NCBI GenBank assembly: GCA_031259225.1
Contig: JAIRLT010000263.1
Location: 1-20,328 of the forward strand
DNA length: 20,328 bases
DNA from: Prevotellaceae bacterium
Lineage (GTDB): Bacteria > Bacteroidota > Bacteroidia > Bacteroidales > UBA932
Direction of reading: 5' to 3'
The position numbers were made by a program, and so were the translations under genes. This document shows positions 1 to 7,822 of this stretch, piece by piece. The notes under the pieces are model-generated. The model was not told where the DNA came from, made no database searches, and saw only the letters and a list, made by a program, of their open reading frames with translations. The number at the start of each line of letters is the position of its first letter. Within the stretch, counting starts at the first letter, position 1.

Positions 1-1971
1 GGACACTTGCAGTTCCGAAACTTTTTCGCCATTGACATTATAAAACGTAACGGTTTGCTGCTTGCCGGCGATTGCCGCGGCTTTTTCATTTTCCCATTTC
101 AACATGACGCCTTTAAAATAGACGGTTTGCCCCGGGCGGTAAATGGCGCGGTCGGTAAAAAAAGTAGTTTGGTAAGACGGGGCGTTCGCGCCGGCATAGC
201 GGTATAAATAGGCATTTCCGCCGGCATAGCTGTCCGTCCCTTTGGTGAAAAACAAAGACAAATTGCGGTGTTGGTTGTCCGCACTTGTTAATGTTATCCT
301 GCCTTCCGCGCCGGAGGTATAGGTTTCGCCGTATTTCACTTCATACCACCGCTGGTTGTATTTATATTCATGCGTGTAGCGTTGTGCAGTTACGCCCTTC
401 AAAGGCTGCCCGCTTGTCCGGTCAAGCAACTGTACAATGATTTGCCCATTGTCTTCCCGTTTCACAAAACTGATGTTCGTTATCCAAATTTTCATTTCCG
501 TTACGAGCGTGGCTTTGTCCGAAAAATGCCCGTCCACCGAAGCCAGCAGGGCGTAATAACCCTCGTTCAATGCCGGTAACGCCAACTCCACGGTATGCTG
601 CTGGTAATCGCCGTCGTCGGGCAAATCAAACGCCATCGTTTGCACGGTTTTCGCCGCTGCATAAGCCACCAGCCGGTCTTCTTCGTTGGTGCGCAGCAGC
701 TCTTTTTTGAAATCCAGCGCTACGATTTTAATATATACTTTAGGTACGTTCCGGTACACCACATTGACGAGCAGCGGCAGTCCGGGCGCCGTCGCCTCGT
801 CCGCCGTAAGGGTGAGCGCCGGTTGCAGAATGTCATTTTTCAGGGCAAGGCAGTTGTTTGTGCCGAAACTATCCGGAAAACGGCTCGCCGCGCAGTCAAT
901 CACTGCCACCGCTTCCTTTTTCTTCCATTGCGGCGCGGGGTTGGTAAAAGGATTGTAGGCATCGCCCTGCCGGTTATACAGTTTTGCCCTACGGTAAGCA
1001 ATCTCTGCCGAACACGGCGCGCCGGCATACTGCGTTTCCAACGCCTGCAACGCCGACAGATACAGGCTGTCCTTGTTGGGCAGGACACTTTTCCGGTGCA
1101 CAAAATCCAGCCGCCACAAATCGGCGTCCACCAATGCATCCGGCGTGGTGTCCGGCAAATGAAACGCTATAAGCTGTTGTAATAATACCAATGATTGATA
1201 GGGGAACGACAGCGTGTCGGTTGTTGCCGGCGGCTGCTGTACGAAGGCGGCGGCAGGCGCGAAATATTCCGCCCGGTCGATTACAAACCGGTCAGCCGGC
1301 TGCGTTAAACCGGCTTCGGTGTTTTGGTAAAAAGCTACGGCGCGGAACGCCAAAAAATCAAACAACGTGGGGCGGTAACGCTCCGAATACGGCGCTTTCT
1401 TCAAAATAGCGGCATACGCGCCGGTATTGATTTGCTGCAACGCCTCCGGCATTTCCAGCGAAGCCGAATAATGCGCTACACACCGCTCCACCAGTTGCCG
1501 CAAGTCGAGGGTACGCACGTCGTCCGGGGGCAAGTTCCCTACTGCATCCGGCGCGGGCATCCGGGATGTGCGGTTGTGGAATTGCCAGCGGTTTCCTTCG
1601 TAATACTGCCAATATAAACCGGCAGCTATCGTATGCAAAATATTTCCGGTGGGGAAGGTGGCGGTACGAAGCAGTTCTTCCGTCTCGGCAATGTTTTTGG
1701 CAAGCGCGTCCTCTTCGTAGCTGCTTTTTACCCGCAAGCGGTAAATCACGGCTTTGATGAATTGCGGCACATTCTTTTCCTGCCGCGCCGCATCGTAAAT
1801 TTTATCAATAATTTTCCCCGCCGGTTGCGGTTGCCCGGCAGCCAATAAACTGTCGGCTTTTTCCCATTCGGATGTATAATTTTTCATTAGTATATCAGGT
1901 TGATTTTTTTGTGTCCATGCCGGCAGCGCGGCAAACAACGCCGCAATGGCTATTAAAACGGTTCTTTTCAT
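1..1971 (-). CDS. Alpha-2-macroglobulin family protein, N-terminal part (runs off left edge)
   Basis: The minus-strand frame is open from ATG at 1971 to base 1, giving 657 residues with no stop. Residues 1-20 are a Sec signal peptide (basic MKR, hydrophobic core, cleavage probably after the Trp-Thr-Gln near residue 21), with no lipobox cysteine. A mostly helical region follows up to about residue 400, and then beta-rich macroglobulin-like domains. Near residues 606-616 is the MG2 signature TDRAIYRPGQTVYFKG, typical of bacterial alpha-2-macroglobulins. Family members are large (often 1500-2000 residues) periplasmic or surface protease-trapping proteins, so perhaps a third of the protein is visible. 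The thioester region, if there is one, lies outside the window. The start is supported by a TATCTTTG -7 box 22 bases upstream. Transcription is in the same direction as the KAS operon but separated from it by a terminator. The long plus-strand frame over 595-1182 is an antisense shadow. Confidence 0.9.
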   Translation of the reverse strand, partial: MKRTVLIAIAALFAALPAWTQKNQPDILMKNYTSEWEKADSLLAAGQPQPAGKIIDKIYDAARQEKNVPQFIKAVIYRLRVKSSYEEDALAKNIAETEELLRTATFPTGNILHTIAAGLYWQYYEGNRWQFHNRTSRMPAPDAVGNLPPDDVRTLDLRQLVERCVAHYSASLEMPEALQQINTGAYAAILKKAPYSERYRPTLFDFLAFRAVAFYQNTEAGLTQPADRFVIDRAEYFAPAAAFVQQPPATTDTLSFPYQSLVLLQQLIAFHLPDTTPDALVDADLWRLDFVHRKSVLPNKDSLYLSALQALETQYAGAPCSAEIAYRRAKLYNRQGDAYNPFTNPAPQWKKKEAVAVIDCAASRFPDSFGTNNCLALKNDILQPALTLTADEATAPGLPLLVNVVYRNVPKVYIKIVALDFKKELLRTNEEDRLVAYAAAKTVQTMAFDLPDDGDYQQHTVELALPALNEGYYALLASVDGHFSDKATLVTEMKIWITNISFVKREDNGQIIVQLLDRTSGQPLKGVTAQRYTHEYKYNQRWYEVKYGETYTSGAEGRITLTSADNQHRNLSLFFTKGTDSYAGGNAYLYRYAGANAPSYQTTFFTDRAIYRPGQTVYFKGVMLKWENEKAAAIAGKQQTVTFYNVNGEKVSELQVS

Positions 1972-1993
1972 AAACGAGCCTTTTAATTTATAA

Positions 1994-2001
1994 CAAAGAT
2001 A
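1994..2001 (-). promoter_or_regulatory. Bacteroidetes -7 box for the alpha-2-macroglobulin gene
   Basis: The minus strand reads TATCTTTG, matching TAnnTTTG, 22 bases before the ATG at 1971. No convincing TTG/TTTG -33 element is seen at the expected distance. Confidence 0.55.
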
Positions 2002-2033
2002 GTGAAAAAGAATTTGTAGGAATTAGGAATTGG

Positions 2034-2043
2034 CTGGCGCCAG
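2034..2043. repeat. Perfect 10-base palindrome CTGGCGCCAG in repeat-rich spacer
   Basis: This palindrome sits in AATTGGCTGGCGCCAG, which resembles the hairpin at 2175-2199 and the end of the repeat at 9405-9447. It belongs to the intergenic repeat family of this spacer. Confidence 0.5.
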
Positions 2044-2082
2044 AACAAATTCAAAATTCAAAGATTTCAAGTTTCAAAATTT

Positions 2083-2115
2083 CAAAAAAAACCGCCGGTA
2101 CATTTCTGCACCGGC
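2083..2115 (-). terminator. Rho-independent terminator of the KAS/BtrH/ABC operon
   Basis: On the minus strand GCCGGT (2115-2110) pairs with ACCGGC (2099-2094) around a 10-base loop, and two G and eight T follow. It lies about 140 bases past the stop of the last operon gene and before the alpha-2-macroglobulin promoter, so it separates the two transcription units. Confidence 0.7.
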
Positions 2116-2136
2116 AGTTCTTCTTTGCACCCATCA

Positions 2137-2165
2137 CCCCCTCCTAAGGTTTGGTGGTCAGGGGG
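2137..2165 (+). terminator. Possible hairpin CCCCCT/AGGGGG followed by a T run
   Basis: Six complementary bases flank a 17-base loop, and the plus strand then reads CTTTTTT. No plus-strand gene lies upstream, so it may be a bidirectional or fortuitous structure. The long loop makes it weak. Confidence 0.3.
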
Positions 2166-2174
2166 CTTTTTTCT

Positions 2175-2199
2175 AATTGGCTGGTACGCCAGCCTAATT
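2175..2199. repeat. Imperfect inverted repeat AATTGGCTGG/CCAGCCTAATT
   Basis: GGCTGG and CCAGCC pair perfectly around TACG, and the stem extends through AATT on both sides with one bulged T. It is the clearest member of the spacer's repeat family. The related core CTGGCG(CC) also occurs at 2034-2043 and 9435-9447. Confidence 0.6.
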
Positions 2200-2201
2200 C
2201 T

Positions 2202-2215
2202 GTAAATCCGTAAAT
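2202..2215 (-). repeat. 14-base repeat ATTTACGGATTTAC, left copy
   Basis: The minus strand carries ATTTACGGATTTAC followed by TAGGCTGGCG. The same 14-mer is on the plus strand at 9413-9426, followed by TAGCCTGGCG. The pair therefore flanks the 2255-9355 operon in inverted orientation. Confidence 0.65.
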
Positions 2216-2233
2216 TGTTTCCGGCGCGACAGC

Positions 2234-2268
2234 CTAATTCCTAATTCTTAATTCCTAATTCTTAATTG
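2234..2268. repeat. Five tandem heptamers YTAATTC overlapping the 3' end of a gene
   Basis: The plus strand reads five consecutive units: CTAATTC, CTAATTC, TTAATTC, CTAATTC, TTAATTG. They are bracketed by AGCC (2231-2234) and GGCT (2268-2271), so the whole block can also fold. The stop codon and last residues of the adjacent minus-strand ketosynthase-like gene (stop at 2255-2257) lie inside the array. Confidence 0.8.
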
Positions 2269-3259
2269 GCTGCCGTGCCACCGCTAACATCAATGTGTGG
2301 TTGCAATTTTGATAATGGTTATAGAGCAGTACTTTTTGCGGCTTGGCGGCTGTGCCGGGTCTAAATACGGCGGGTGCGGGAAATGCGCCGGCGGCAATGG
2401 AATGAGCGGCTAATGCCAAAGCAAAGGCGCTGCTTGTATGGTATTCCCCGCAGAGGTGCTTATAGGTGATAAGCTGGCAGGAGGGCGGGAAAAAGTTATC
2501 TATAAGCCGGCAGTATATGGCGTCGTCGCCCGGGTTGCCGTTTATCCCCAAGAGGACGGCGTCCAAGTGGTGCAGCGGCATATTGTGTTCTTCCAAAAAC
2601 CGGGCAATAAAATCCTCCTCAGGGGCATAATAAGTCCTGACCGCCGGAATTTCCACGCTGTTTTTTCCGGCGGGCGAGTCGCTTAGCAGGAAAAATCCCG
2701 CTCCTTCGCCGGTAACCACTTTTGGCGTTAGCAGGTTGTAATAATGCATGGAAAATTCGTCGATGCCGCCTACCAGCACTTGCCGGTGTTCCTTTTCGTG
2801 GAGTAGCATCAGGGCGTCCAGCAGGGCGTTTTCAAACGAAGCGCCGCGATGGCAATGGGTATTGTTATAGGTCTGTATTTTCAACGTGCGCGCCACCTGC
2901 GCCGCCACCGTATTGTGCAGTGAGTTGATAAACGGAATGGACGACAACCCCTGTTCCCCTGTTTCGATAATGGATTTCAGGAAAAGTTCGAGGTCATTGA
3001 CACAGGCAAGCCCGGTGCCAACGATGATAGCATCGGGCTGTTGCCCGCCGGCATTGTTGATACATAGCTGCGCCGCGCCTATCCCCAGTTTCAGGATGCG
3101 CGACATGCGCCGCAGTTGCACCGGGTTGATGAGTCCTTTGTAATTTGGCTCTATTGCCGGCAATATGGGCATGCCCTCCGTTTCCAGCCCGCACGAAAAG
3201 TCATTTTCAAAAGTGCGTTGCGGCGAAATAAGTCCTGTGGATGTAAGGTAAGCATGCAT
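2255..3259 (-). CDS. Ketosynthase-fold protein without the catalytic residues (chain-length-factor type)
   Basis: This 334-residue protein has the thiolase fold of the beta-ketoacyl synthases: a VLVGGIDEF segment at 161-169 parallels VLVGGADAL of the neighbouring ketosynthase, and TGEGAGFFLLSD follows. When those segments are aligned, the nucleophile position falls on glycine (HRGASFENAL, Gly139) instead of the Cys of TACSSSANAI. The first catalytic His becomes Asn (GINGNPG), while the second His is kept (KHLCGEYH, His274). This pattern suits the non-condensing partner of a KS/CLF heterodimer, as in aromatic and aryl polyene polyketide systems, where the pocket helps set chain length. It starts one base after the upstream ketosynthase stop, so 1:1 co-expression is likely. 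Its last few codons lie in a heptamer repeat. The role is inferred from family and context. Confidence 0.8.
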   Translation of the reverse strand: MHAYLTSTGLISPQRTFENDFSCGLETEGMPILPAIEPNYKGLINPVQLRRMSRILKLGIGAAQLCINNAGGQQPDAIIVGTGLACVNDLELFLKSIIETGEQGLSSIPFINSLHNTVAAQVARTLKIQTYNNTHCHRGASFENALLDALMLLHEKEHRQVLVGGIDEFSMHYYNLLTPKVVTGEGAGFFLLSDSPAGKNSVEIPAVRTYYAPEEDFIARFLEEHNMPLHHLDAVLLGINGNPGDDAIYCRLIDNFFPPSCQLITYKHLCGEYHTSSAFALALAAHSIAAGAFPAPAVFRPGTAAKPQKVLLYNHYQNCNHTLMLAVARQPIKN

Positions 3260-3260
3260 A

Positions 3261-4448
3261 TTACGGTCGTGAAAAAATTAAAGCGGCATTGCTCCCCCCA
3301 AAGCCAAAAGAGTTGGATAAAACATGATTGACCGGTACGTTTTCTTCCAGCGCCGTTTGCGGCAGGAATGAGAGTTCGGGCATTTGCGTAGTGAAGCGCA
3401 GGTTCGGGAACAGCAGGCGGTGTTGGATGGCGAGGATGGAAATGATAGCCTCTGCCGCCCCGGCAGCCGCTAAAGTATGCCCCGTATAGCCTTTGGTGGA
3501 GCTGACCGGCGGGACAGTGGCGCCGAAAACCGTTTCAATGGCGCGCCCTTCCGACAGGTCGTTTATCACCGTGCCGGTGCCGTGCGCATTGATATAGCTG
3601 ATGCCGGCGGCAGGCAGCCCTGCTGTGTCCAGCGCTTTCCTGATAGCGTGTACCGCGCCTTCGCCGTAGGGCGACGAAGCGGTTTGGTGGTAGGCTTCGT
3701 TGGTGTTCGCATAACCGCTTAACCGGCATAAAATATTTTCCGGTTTGGCTACGGCGGCGGCTTCCAGTACGAGGTAGGCGGCTCCTTCCCCTAATGAAAT
3801 GCCGTTCCGGTGGGCGTCAAAAGGCATACAGCCGCCCGGCGACAGGATTTCCAAGCTGTTAAAACCGTTCAGGGCGAAACGGGTCAAGGCGTCGGCGCCG
3901 CCTACCAGCACTTTGTCGGCAATGCCGGTTTTAATCATCCTCGCGCCGACAATAATCGCATTCGCCGAAGAGGAACAGGCGGTGCTTACCGTAGTAACAT
4001 TATTTGAAATGCCGAAATAGCCGGCGATTTTTTGCGCAGCGTCGGCGCAATCCAACAATTCTATGTATTTTTTTTCTACCGTTCCCGCCAATATCGTATG
4101 GGCGTTTTTTTCATGAAAACGCATTCCGCCCGTCGTGGTCGCGGACACCAAGCTGATCCGTTGCTTATCCACTTTGCTTTGCGACATCCGCATGGCTTCC
4201 TGCGCCGCTACCAAACCCAGCAGGGCTGTGCGGGAACAGACATCCCTGCCCGGATGCATATCCGCGCGGCGGAATAATTCTTCGTCGCTGCATTTTACTT
4301 CCCCTGCCGGAAGGTGTTTTAATTTTGTATCGAATAATGTGATGGGGGCAATGCCTGTCCGCTGTTCACGCAGGGCAAGCAATGTTTCCTTTACCGAAAA
4401 CCCTATCGCCGACACCATGCCGGCGCCTGTAATGTAAACCGCCGGCAT
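3261..4448 (-). CDS. Beta-ketoacyl-ACP synthase (FabF-like, condensing subunit)
   Basis: This is a full-length condensing enzyme expected to perform decarboxylative Claisen condensation on ACP-bound chains. All catalytic residues are present: Cys in TACSSS, His in NAHGTGT and His in GYTGHTLAAAG, followed by the C-terminal SNSFGFGGSNAALIF. In the longest frame (GTG at 4490) these are Cys172, His303 and His338. I place the start at ATG 4448 because it gives MPAVYITGAGMVSAIG, the usual family N-terminus. Upstream in-frame ATG 4472 and GTG 4490 would add 8 or 14 residues, including a partial duplication MPAVY-NKS/MPAVY-ITG. The GTG lies one base after the ACP stop, so a longer form cannot be excluded. 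It pairs with the inactive ketosynthase-like protein downstream. No ketoreductase or dehydratase accompanies it, so reduction would rely on fatty acid synthase enzymes or not occur. Confidence 0.92.
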   Translation of the reverse strand: MPAVYITGAGMVSAIGFSVKETLLALREQRTGIAPITLFDTKLKHLPAGEVKCSDEELFRRADMHPGRDVCSRTALLGLVAAQEAMRMSQSKVDKQRISLVSATTTGGMRFHEKNAHTILAGTVEKKYIELLDCADAAQKIAGYFGISNNVTTVSTACSSSANAIIVGARMIKTGIADKVLVGGADALTRFALNGFNSLEILSPGGCMPFDAHRNGISLGEGAAYLVLEAAAVAKPENILCRLSGYANTNEAYHQTASSPYGEGAVHAIRKALDTAGLPAAGISYINAHGTGTVINDLSEGRAIETVFGATVPPVSSTKGYTGHTLAAAGAAEAIISILAIQHRLLFPNLRFTTQMPELSFLPQTALEENVPVNHVLSNSFGFGGSNAALIFSRP

Positions 4449-4491
4449 GGATTTATTGTAAACCGCTGGCATGGATTCAGGATCTTTCACT

Positions 4492-4752
4492 TTACTGGTG
4501 GCTCAAGATATAATCCGCCATGGCATTCACCGATTGCAAGGCATCGCGGCGTTCTTTCGGGTCTTCCACCCGGATGCCATATTGTTTTTCCAACAATAAA
4601 ATTAACTCCAAGGCGTCAATAGAGTCCAGCCCCAGCCCTTCCACGAAGAGCGGGGCTGCGGGGTCAATGTCGCCGGGGGTAAGGTCTTCGAGCAATAATG
4701 CTTCTATGATTTGTGCCTTTAATTGTTCGACAAGTGCTGTTTTTTCCATCAT
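4492..4752 (-). CDS. Acyl carrier protein
   Basis: This 86-residue acidic helical protein carries the phosphopantetheine attachment motif GLGLDSIDALEL, with Ser44 as the modified residue. Helix II then has the usual LELILLLEKQYGI pattern. It starts with two consecutive ATG codons (4752 and 4749), and either could be used. It lies 19 bases after the ABC permease and two bases before the longest ketosynthase frame, so this is a dedicated carrier for the operon, separate from the housekeeping AcpP. It probably holds the chain built by the ketosynthases and offers it to the BtrH-type acyltransferase, as BtrI does for BtrH in butirosin biosynthesis. No phosphopantetheinyl transferase is encoded here, so a general one must act on it. 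Confidence 0.93.
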   Translation of the reverse strand: MMEKTALVEQLKAQIIEALLLEDLTPGDIDPAAPLFVEGLGLDSIDALELILLLEKQYGIRVEDPKERRDALQSVNAMADYILSHQ

Positions 4753-4771
4753 ATTTTTTTAAAATTTAATT

Positions 4772-6043
4772 CTACAAATCTATCCTTTTTCTTTTATTAT
4801 ACCAAATCGCCGCTCCGGTGCACAGGGCAAAAAACAATAACGAAACGGCGCTTTCCGGCAGGACGGACGTCCAGTTCCCGCCCCGTACAAAAATGGCGTA
4901 AAAACCTTCCAGCCCCCAGTTCAGCGGCGAGATATGGCTAACGAGTTGCATGATGTGCGGCATGACGAATACCGGGATCCATATGCCGCCAATTGCCGCC
5001 ATTATTACTACTGAAATGGATGCAAAGATAGCCGCCTGCTGGTGCGTTACCGCCACTTTTCCTATCAGCACGCCATAGCCGATAGCCGCCAGTGCGGAAG
5101 ACGTGCAGGTTAAGATCAGGGCAAAATAATCGACACCGGCGTCCAAAGGAGGCAAGCCCAAGTACGGGAAAACAAAAACGCCCAAAAGCATCAACGCCGT
5201 AAACTGTAAAACGCAAACCCCAAAATATACGGCGATTTTGCTGAATAAATAAAAGGAATAGGGGCAGGGCATCAGGCGTAACCGCGTATAACTCCCGTCG
5301 TCCCGTTCCTTGATAATATTTCCCGACAGGGAAATGGTGATAAAGAAAATGGCAAACATACTCCATGCCGGCACGTTGTGCTGTGTGGAATTGGGTATTT
5401 TATCCCGTTCTTTCAAGGACGCATATTGCTCGGTAAAGAGCACCTGATTGCGCGCCAGGTGCACATCGGTAATGGGGATGGGCGACAGGTGGTTTACTTC
5501 CGCAATAATTTCGTTGAAAATAAAATCCGATTCCGTGCGTACGGCATACTCCCGCAGGCTGCTCATCAAGGTGGTGCGGAAGGAGCTTTTAATCGCCGGG
5601 TCCAGGTAAATAGCTACCTGCACCTCATCGGCAACCGGCGGTAATGCTTTGCCGTTAAACGCGCCGGCGACATACCGCTTTACATTTTTCCGGATATTCA
5701 CGGTCGCCTGTTCCGGCACCATGATCCCAACCAGGTAATCGCCTTTGGCGACTGCCGTAACCAGTTGTTCTTCCGTCACCGGTTGACCGTTTATGGATTT
5801 ATGCACGTCGAAGATGCCGGATTGCGTTATTTGCTTTTCCATCGCCACGCCCAGGGAACCGGTGTCGCGGTTGAGCAGCAGCAAGGGGATGTGATTTTCG
5901 TGTACCGCATGAAACGTGCTATCCTGCAAACAGGTCATGATGATTACCAGCAACACGGGCAGGAGGAACATCATGGCAAGCCCGGCTTTGTCGCGCACCA
6001 GCAAAAGGAAATCTTTATAAATTAAGAATTGAAATTTGTTCAT
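4772..6043 (-). CDS. ABC-2 type transporter permease
   Basis: The 423-residue integral membrane protein has one membrane helix near residues 21-39, a large extracytoplasmic domain of about 185 residues (40-224), and five more helices near 225-243, 270-291, 306-329, 338-357 and 396-414. It ends in a basic cytoplasmic tail (YNKRKRIDL). This is the layout of the ABC2_membrane_3 family (YhhJ/DrrB-like exporters). Between helices 2 and 3, IIKERDDGSYTRLRLMP is the typical coupling segment for the ATPase. The start codon abuts the ATPase stop, so the two form one transporter. Surrounded by ACP, ketosynthases and a BtrH homologue, its cargo is most likely the operon's product or an acylated lipid. 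The substrate itself cannot be read from the sequence. Confidence 0.9.
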   Translation of the reverse strand: MNKFQFLIYKDFLLLVRDKAGLAMMFLLPVLLVIIMTCLQDSTFHAVHENHIPLLLLNRDTGSLGVAMEKQITQSGIFDVHKSINGQPVTEEQLVTAVAKGDYLVGIMVPEQATVNIRKNVKRYVAGAFNGKALPPVADEVQVAIYLDPAIKSSFRTTLMSSLREYAVRTESDFIFNEIIAEVNHLSPIPITDVHLARNQVLFTEQYASLKERDKIPNSTQHNVPAWSMFAIFFITISLSGNIIKERDDGSYTRLRLMPCPYSFYLFSKIAVYFGVCVLQFTALMLLGVFVFPYLGLPPLDAGVDYFALILTCTSSALAAIGYGVLIGKVAVTHQQAAIFASISVVIMAAIGGIWIPVFVMPHIMQLVSHISPLNWGLEGFYAIFVRGGNWTSVLPESAVSLLFFALCTGAAIWYNKRKRIDL

Positions 6044-6790
6044 TTAATCACGCAATTTCTTCCCGGTAAGTTGCAGGTATAACATTTCCAAAGAAGTGCA
6101 ACCCGGCTGTTGTTTTATCATTTCGGCAGGATTTCCTTCGCATACGACGCTGCCTTCATCAATAAAGGCGACGTGGGAACAAAGCGCTTCCGCCTCTTCC
6201 ATGTAGTGCGAGGTGTAGATAATGGTAGTCCCTTGCCGGTTCATTTCGCGCAGGCTTTCGAGGATAACGTTTTTTGATTGCACATCCACGCCAGCCGTAG
6301 GTTCGTCGAGAAACAGTATTTTCGGGCGGTGCAGTATGCCGGCGATGAGGTTCACCCGCCGTTTCATTCCGCCTGAAAAGTTTTGCAGGGTACGGCGTTT
6401 ACTTTGTTCCAGCCCGAATTGGGAAAGCAGTTCGTTTATACGGTTGTCTAACACCGCGCCGCGCAGCCCGAAAATCCCGCCGAAAATTTTCAGGTTTTCG
6501 TATGCCGTAAGCAGGGGGTAGAGCGCTATTTCCTGCGGCACAAAGCCAATAAGCGTTTTTATTTCCTTCCATTGTCGGGGAAGGGCATATCCATAGATGT
6601 TTACTTCGCCTTCGTCAAAGGAGCGCAGACCGCAGAGGATATTTATGAGGGTGGTTTTTCCCGCGCCGTTAGGTCCGAGTAGCCCGAATACCGTTCCCTG
6701 CGCTATTGACAGCGACAGGCGGTCTATCGCTGGGGAGGCATTTCCCCTGTAAGTTTTTACCAGTCGTTTAATGGTTATCGCCGGATACAT
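6044..6790 (-). CDS. ABC transporter ATP-binding protein
   Basis: This 248-residue nucleotide-binding subunit is complete. It has Walker A GPNGAGKTT (39-47), Q-loop Gln86 in GFVPQE, signature FSGGMKRR (138-145), Walker B LFLDEPTAGVD (159-169) and H-loop His195 in YTSHYMEEAE. The sequence is of the CcmA/DrrA drug- and lipid-exporter type that partners ABC-2 permeases. The gene begins 18 bases after the BtrH-type gene and ends directly against the permease start, which indicates translational coupling. It should energise export by the adjacent permease. Confidence 0.95.
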   Translation of the reverse strand: MYPAITIKRLVKTYRGNASPAIDRLSLSIAQGTVFGLLGPNGAGKTTLINILCGLRSFDEGEVNIYGYALPRQWKEIKTLIGFVPQEIALYPLLTAYENLKIFGGIFGLRGAVLDNRINELLSQFGLEQSKRRTLQNFSGGMKRRVNLIAGILHRPKILFLDEPTAGVDVQSKNVILESLREMNRQGTTIIYTSHYMEEAEALCSHVAFIDEGSVVCEGNPAEMIKQQPGCTSLEMLYLQLTGKKLRD

Positions 6791-6808
6791 GGTGCCGTGT
6801 TTTACTTT

Positions 6809-7822
6809 TTAAGGTTTATAGCTGTTTACGGTTTGGCGCAGCAGGCGGAAAATGGCTTCTTCCGCGCCGGCTATTTTCATCAGTTTATCCGCCAGCTCAT
6901 CATAGGTGCAAAGATCTTCGCCGCGGTTTTTGAATTTGCGTCCTGCGGCGGCGGCAAATTCGCGCCACCTGTCGCCGGCTTCCGTCATTTGCGCCGCGTA
7001 TTTCCTGCATTCCGGTTGCCGGAGGATGTCGGCGGCTTCCTGCAAAAATGCGGCATACATAAACCTGAAGCCGGCGCCGCCGGTGCCTATTTCTTCCAGC
7101 ATGCGTATAACCTGCGCCAGGTTCAACGCCGCCCGGTGGGTTCCAAAGCGTTTTTCCCAGCGGCGCATTCTTTTGGCGAGCAGGCGGATGCCGTGCACGC
7201 CGAAAAAAGGCAGGGGAATGTCAAGCATTCGGCGGCAGTTTAATTTTATGGCTTTAACCACCGCCCGCTGCAAATCCGGGCTTTGCGTTTTCATGCGGTC
7301 AATCCAGTACATTTTGCCGTAGGGGGGATAAGTGCCTTTGGCATAGCGGCAGCGTTTCAATGCTTCATAGCCGATAGTTTCCTTTTGCAGTATCACCGGG
7401 TCGCTTACGATATACTCGCCGTTTTCTTTCCCAATCACGGCAATGTTGTGGGCGTTGAAATGGAAACGGTATTCTTTCGGGAAATACGGTAAATGGAATA
7501 CGCCGACCAGCACGCCTACCGGCATTTCCCGGGCAATCAGGCGGTCTAAAGCCTGCATGGATTTATCTTTGTCTATGAACCGGCGTGTTTTTACTTTTAC
7601 CCCCAAGAGGTTAGTTACCCGCGAAAATATTTTCCCCGGCAAAGGACGAAACGAGGTAACCGCCATTCCGTGCAAGGTGATAAAAGGCATGTGGGAGAAA
7701 AATAAACCCGACCCCAGCCCTAAAACCATCGGTTCGCTAATGTTGATACCGTGAAAATTCAATAAATTTGATGTAACGCCGCTCTCGCAATGCGCCGCCG
7801 GTTTATGCTCAAATGCTATCAT
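6809..7822 (-). CDS. BtrH-type acyl-ACP acyltransferase (BtrH N-terminal domain)
   Basis: I recognise the BtrH_N family from the N-terminal pattern AHCESGVTSNLLNFHGINIS followed by MVLGLGSGLFF. With ATG at 7822 (337 residues) the plausible catalytic residues are Cys12, His125 in NAHNIAVIG and Asp141 in YIVSDP, the order and spacing of papain/C39-like cysteine enzymes. A helical C-terminal half (about 180-337) follows, as in other members. BtrH moves an acyl group from the carrier protein BtrI to an amine on ribostamycin, so the analogous role here is to transfer the ACP-bound chain to an unknown acceptor. The longer frame up to 8068 overlaps the preceding gene and has low-quality sequence. 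ATG 7822 makes a 4-base ATGA overlap with that gene's stop and begins exactly at the conserved domain. The acceptor is unknown. Confidence 0.82.
   Translation of the reverse strand: MIAFEHKPAAHCESGVTSNLLNFHGINISEPMVLGLGSGLFFSHMPFITLHGMAVTSFRPLPGKIFSRVTNLLGVKVKTRRFIDKDKSMQALDRLIAREMPVGVLVGVFHLPYFPKEYRFHFNAHNIAVIGKENGEYIVSDPVILQKETIGYEALKRCRYAKGTYPPYGKMYWIDRMKTQSPDLQRAVVKAIKLNCRRMLDIPLPFFGVHGIRLLAKRMRRWEKRFGTHRAALNLAQVIRMLEEIGTGGAGFRFMYAAFLQEAADILRQPECRKYAAQMTEAGDRWREFAAAAGRKFKNRGEDLCTYDELADKLMKIAGAEEAIFRLLRQTVNSYKP

Noticed and set aside
595..1182. 195-residue plus-strand open frame
   Set aside because: It is antisense to the alpha-2-macroglobulin gene, is rich in Arg, His and Gln, and has no domain features. 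It is a product of the GC-rich codon pattern of the real gene.
2843..2860. Cys136 of the chain-length-factor type protein as a catalytic nucleophile
   Set aside because: When the VLVGG segment and the FENAL/SANAI helix are aligned without gaps, the nucleophile position is Gly139, and Cys136 falls three residues earlier.
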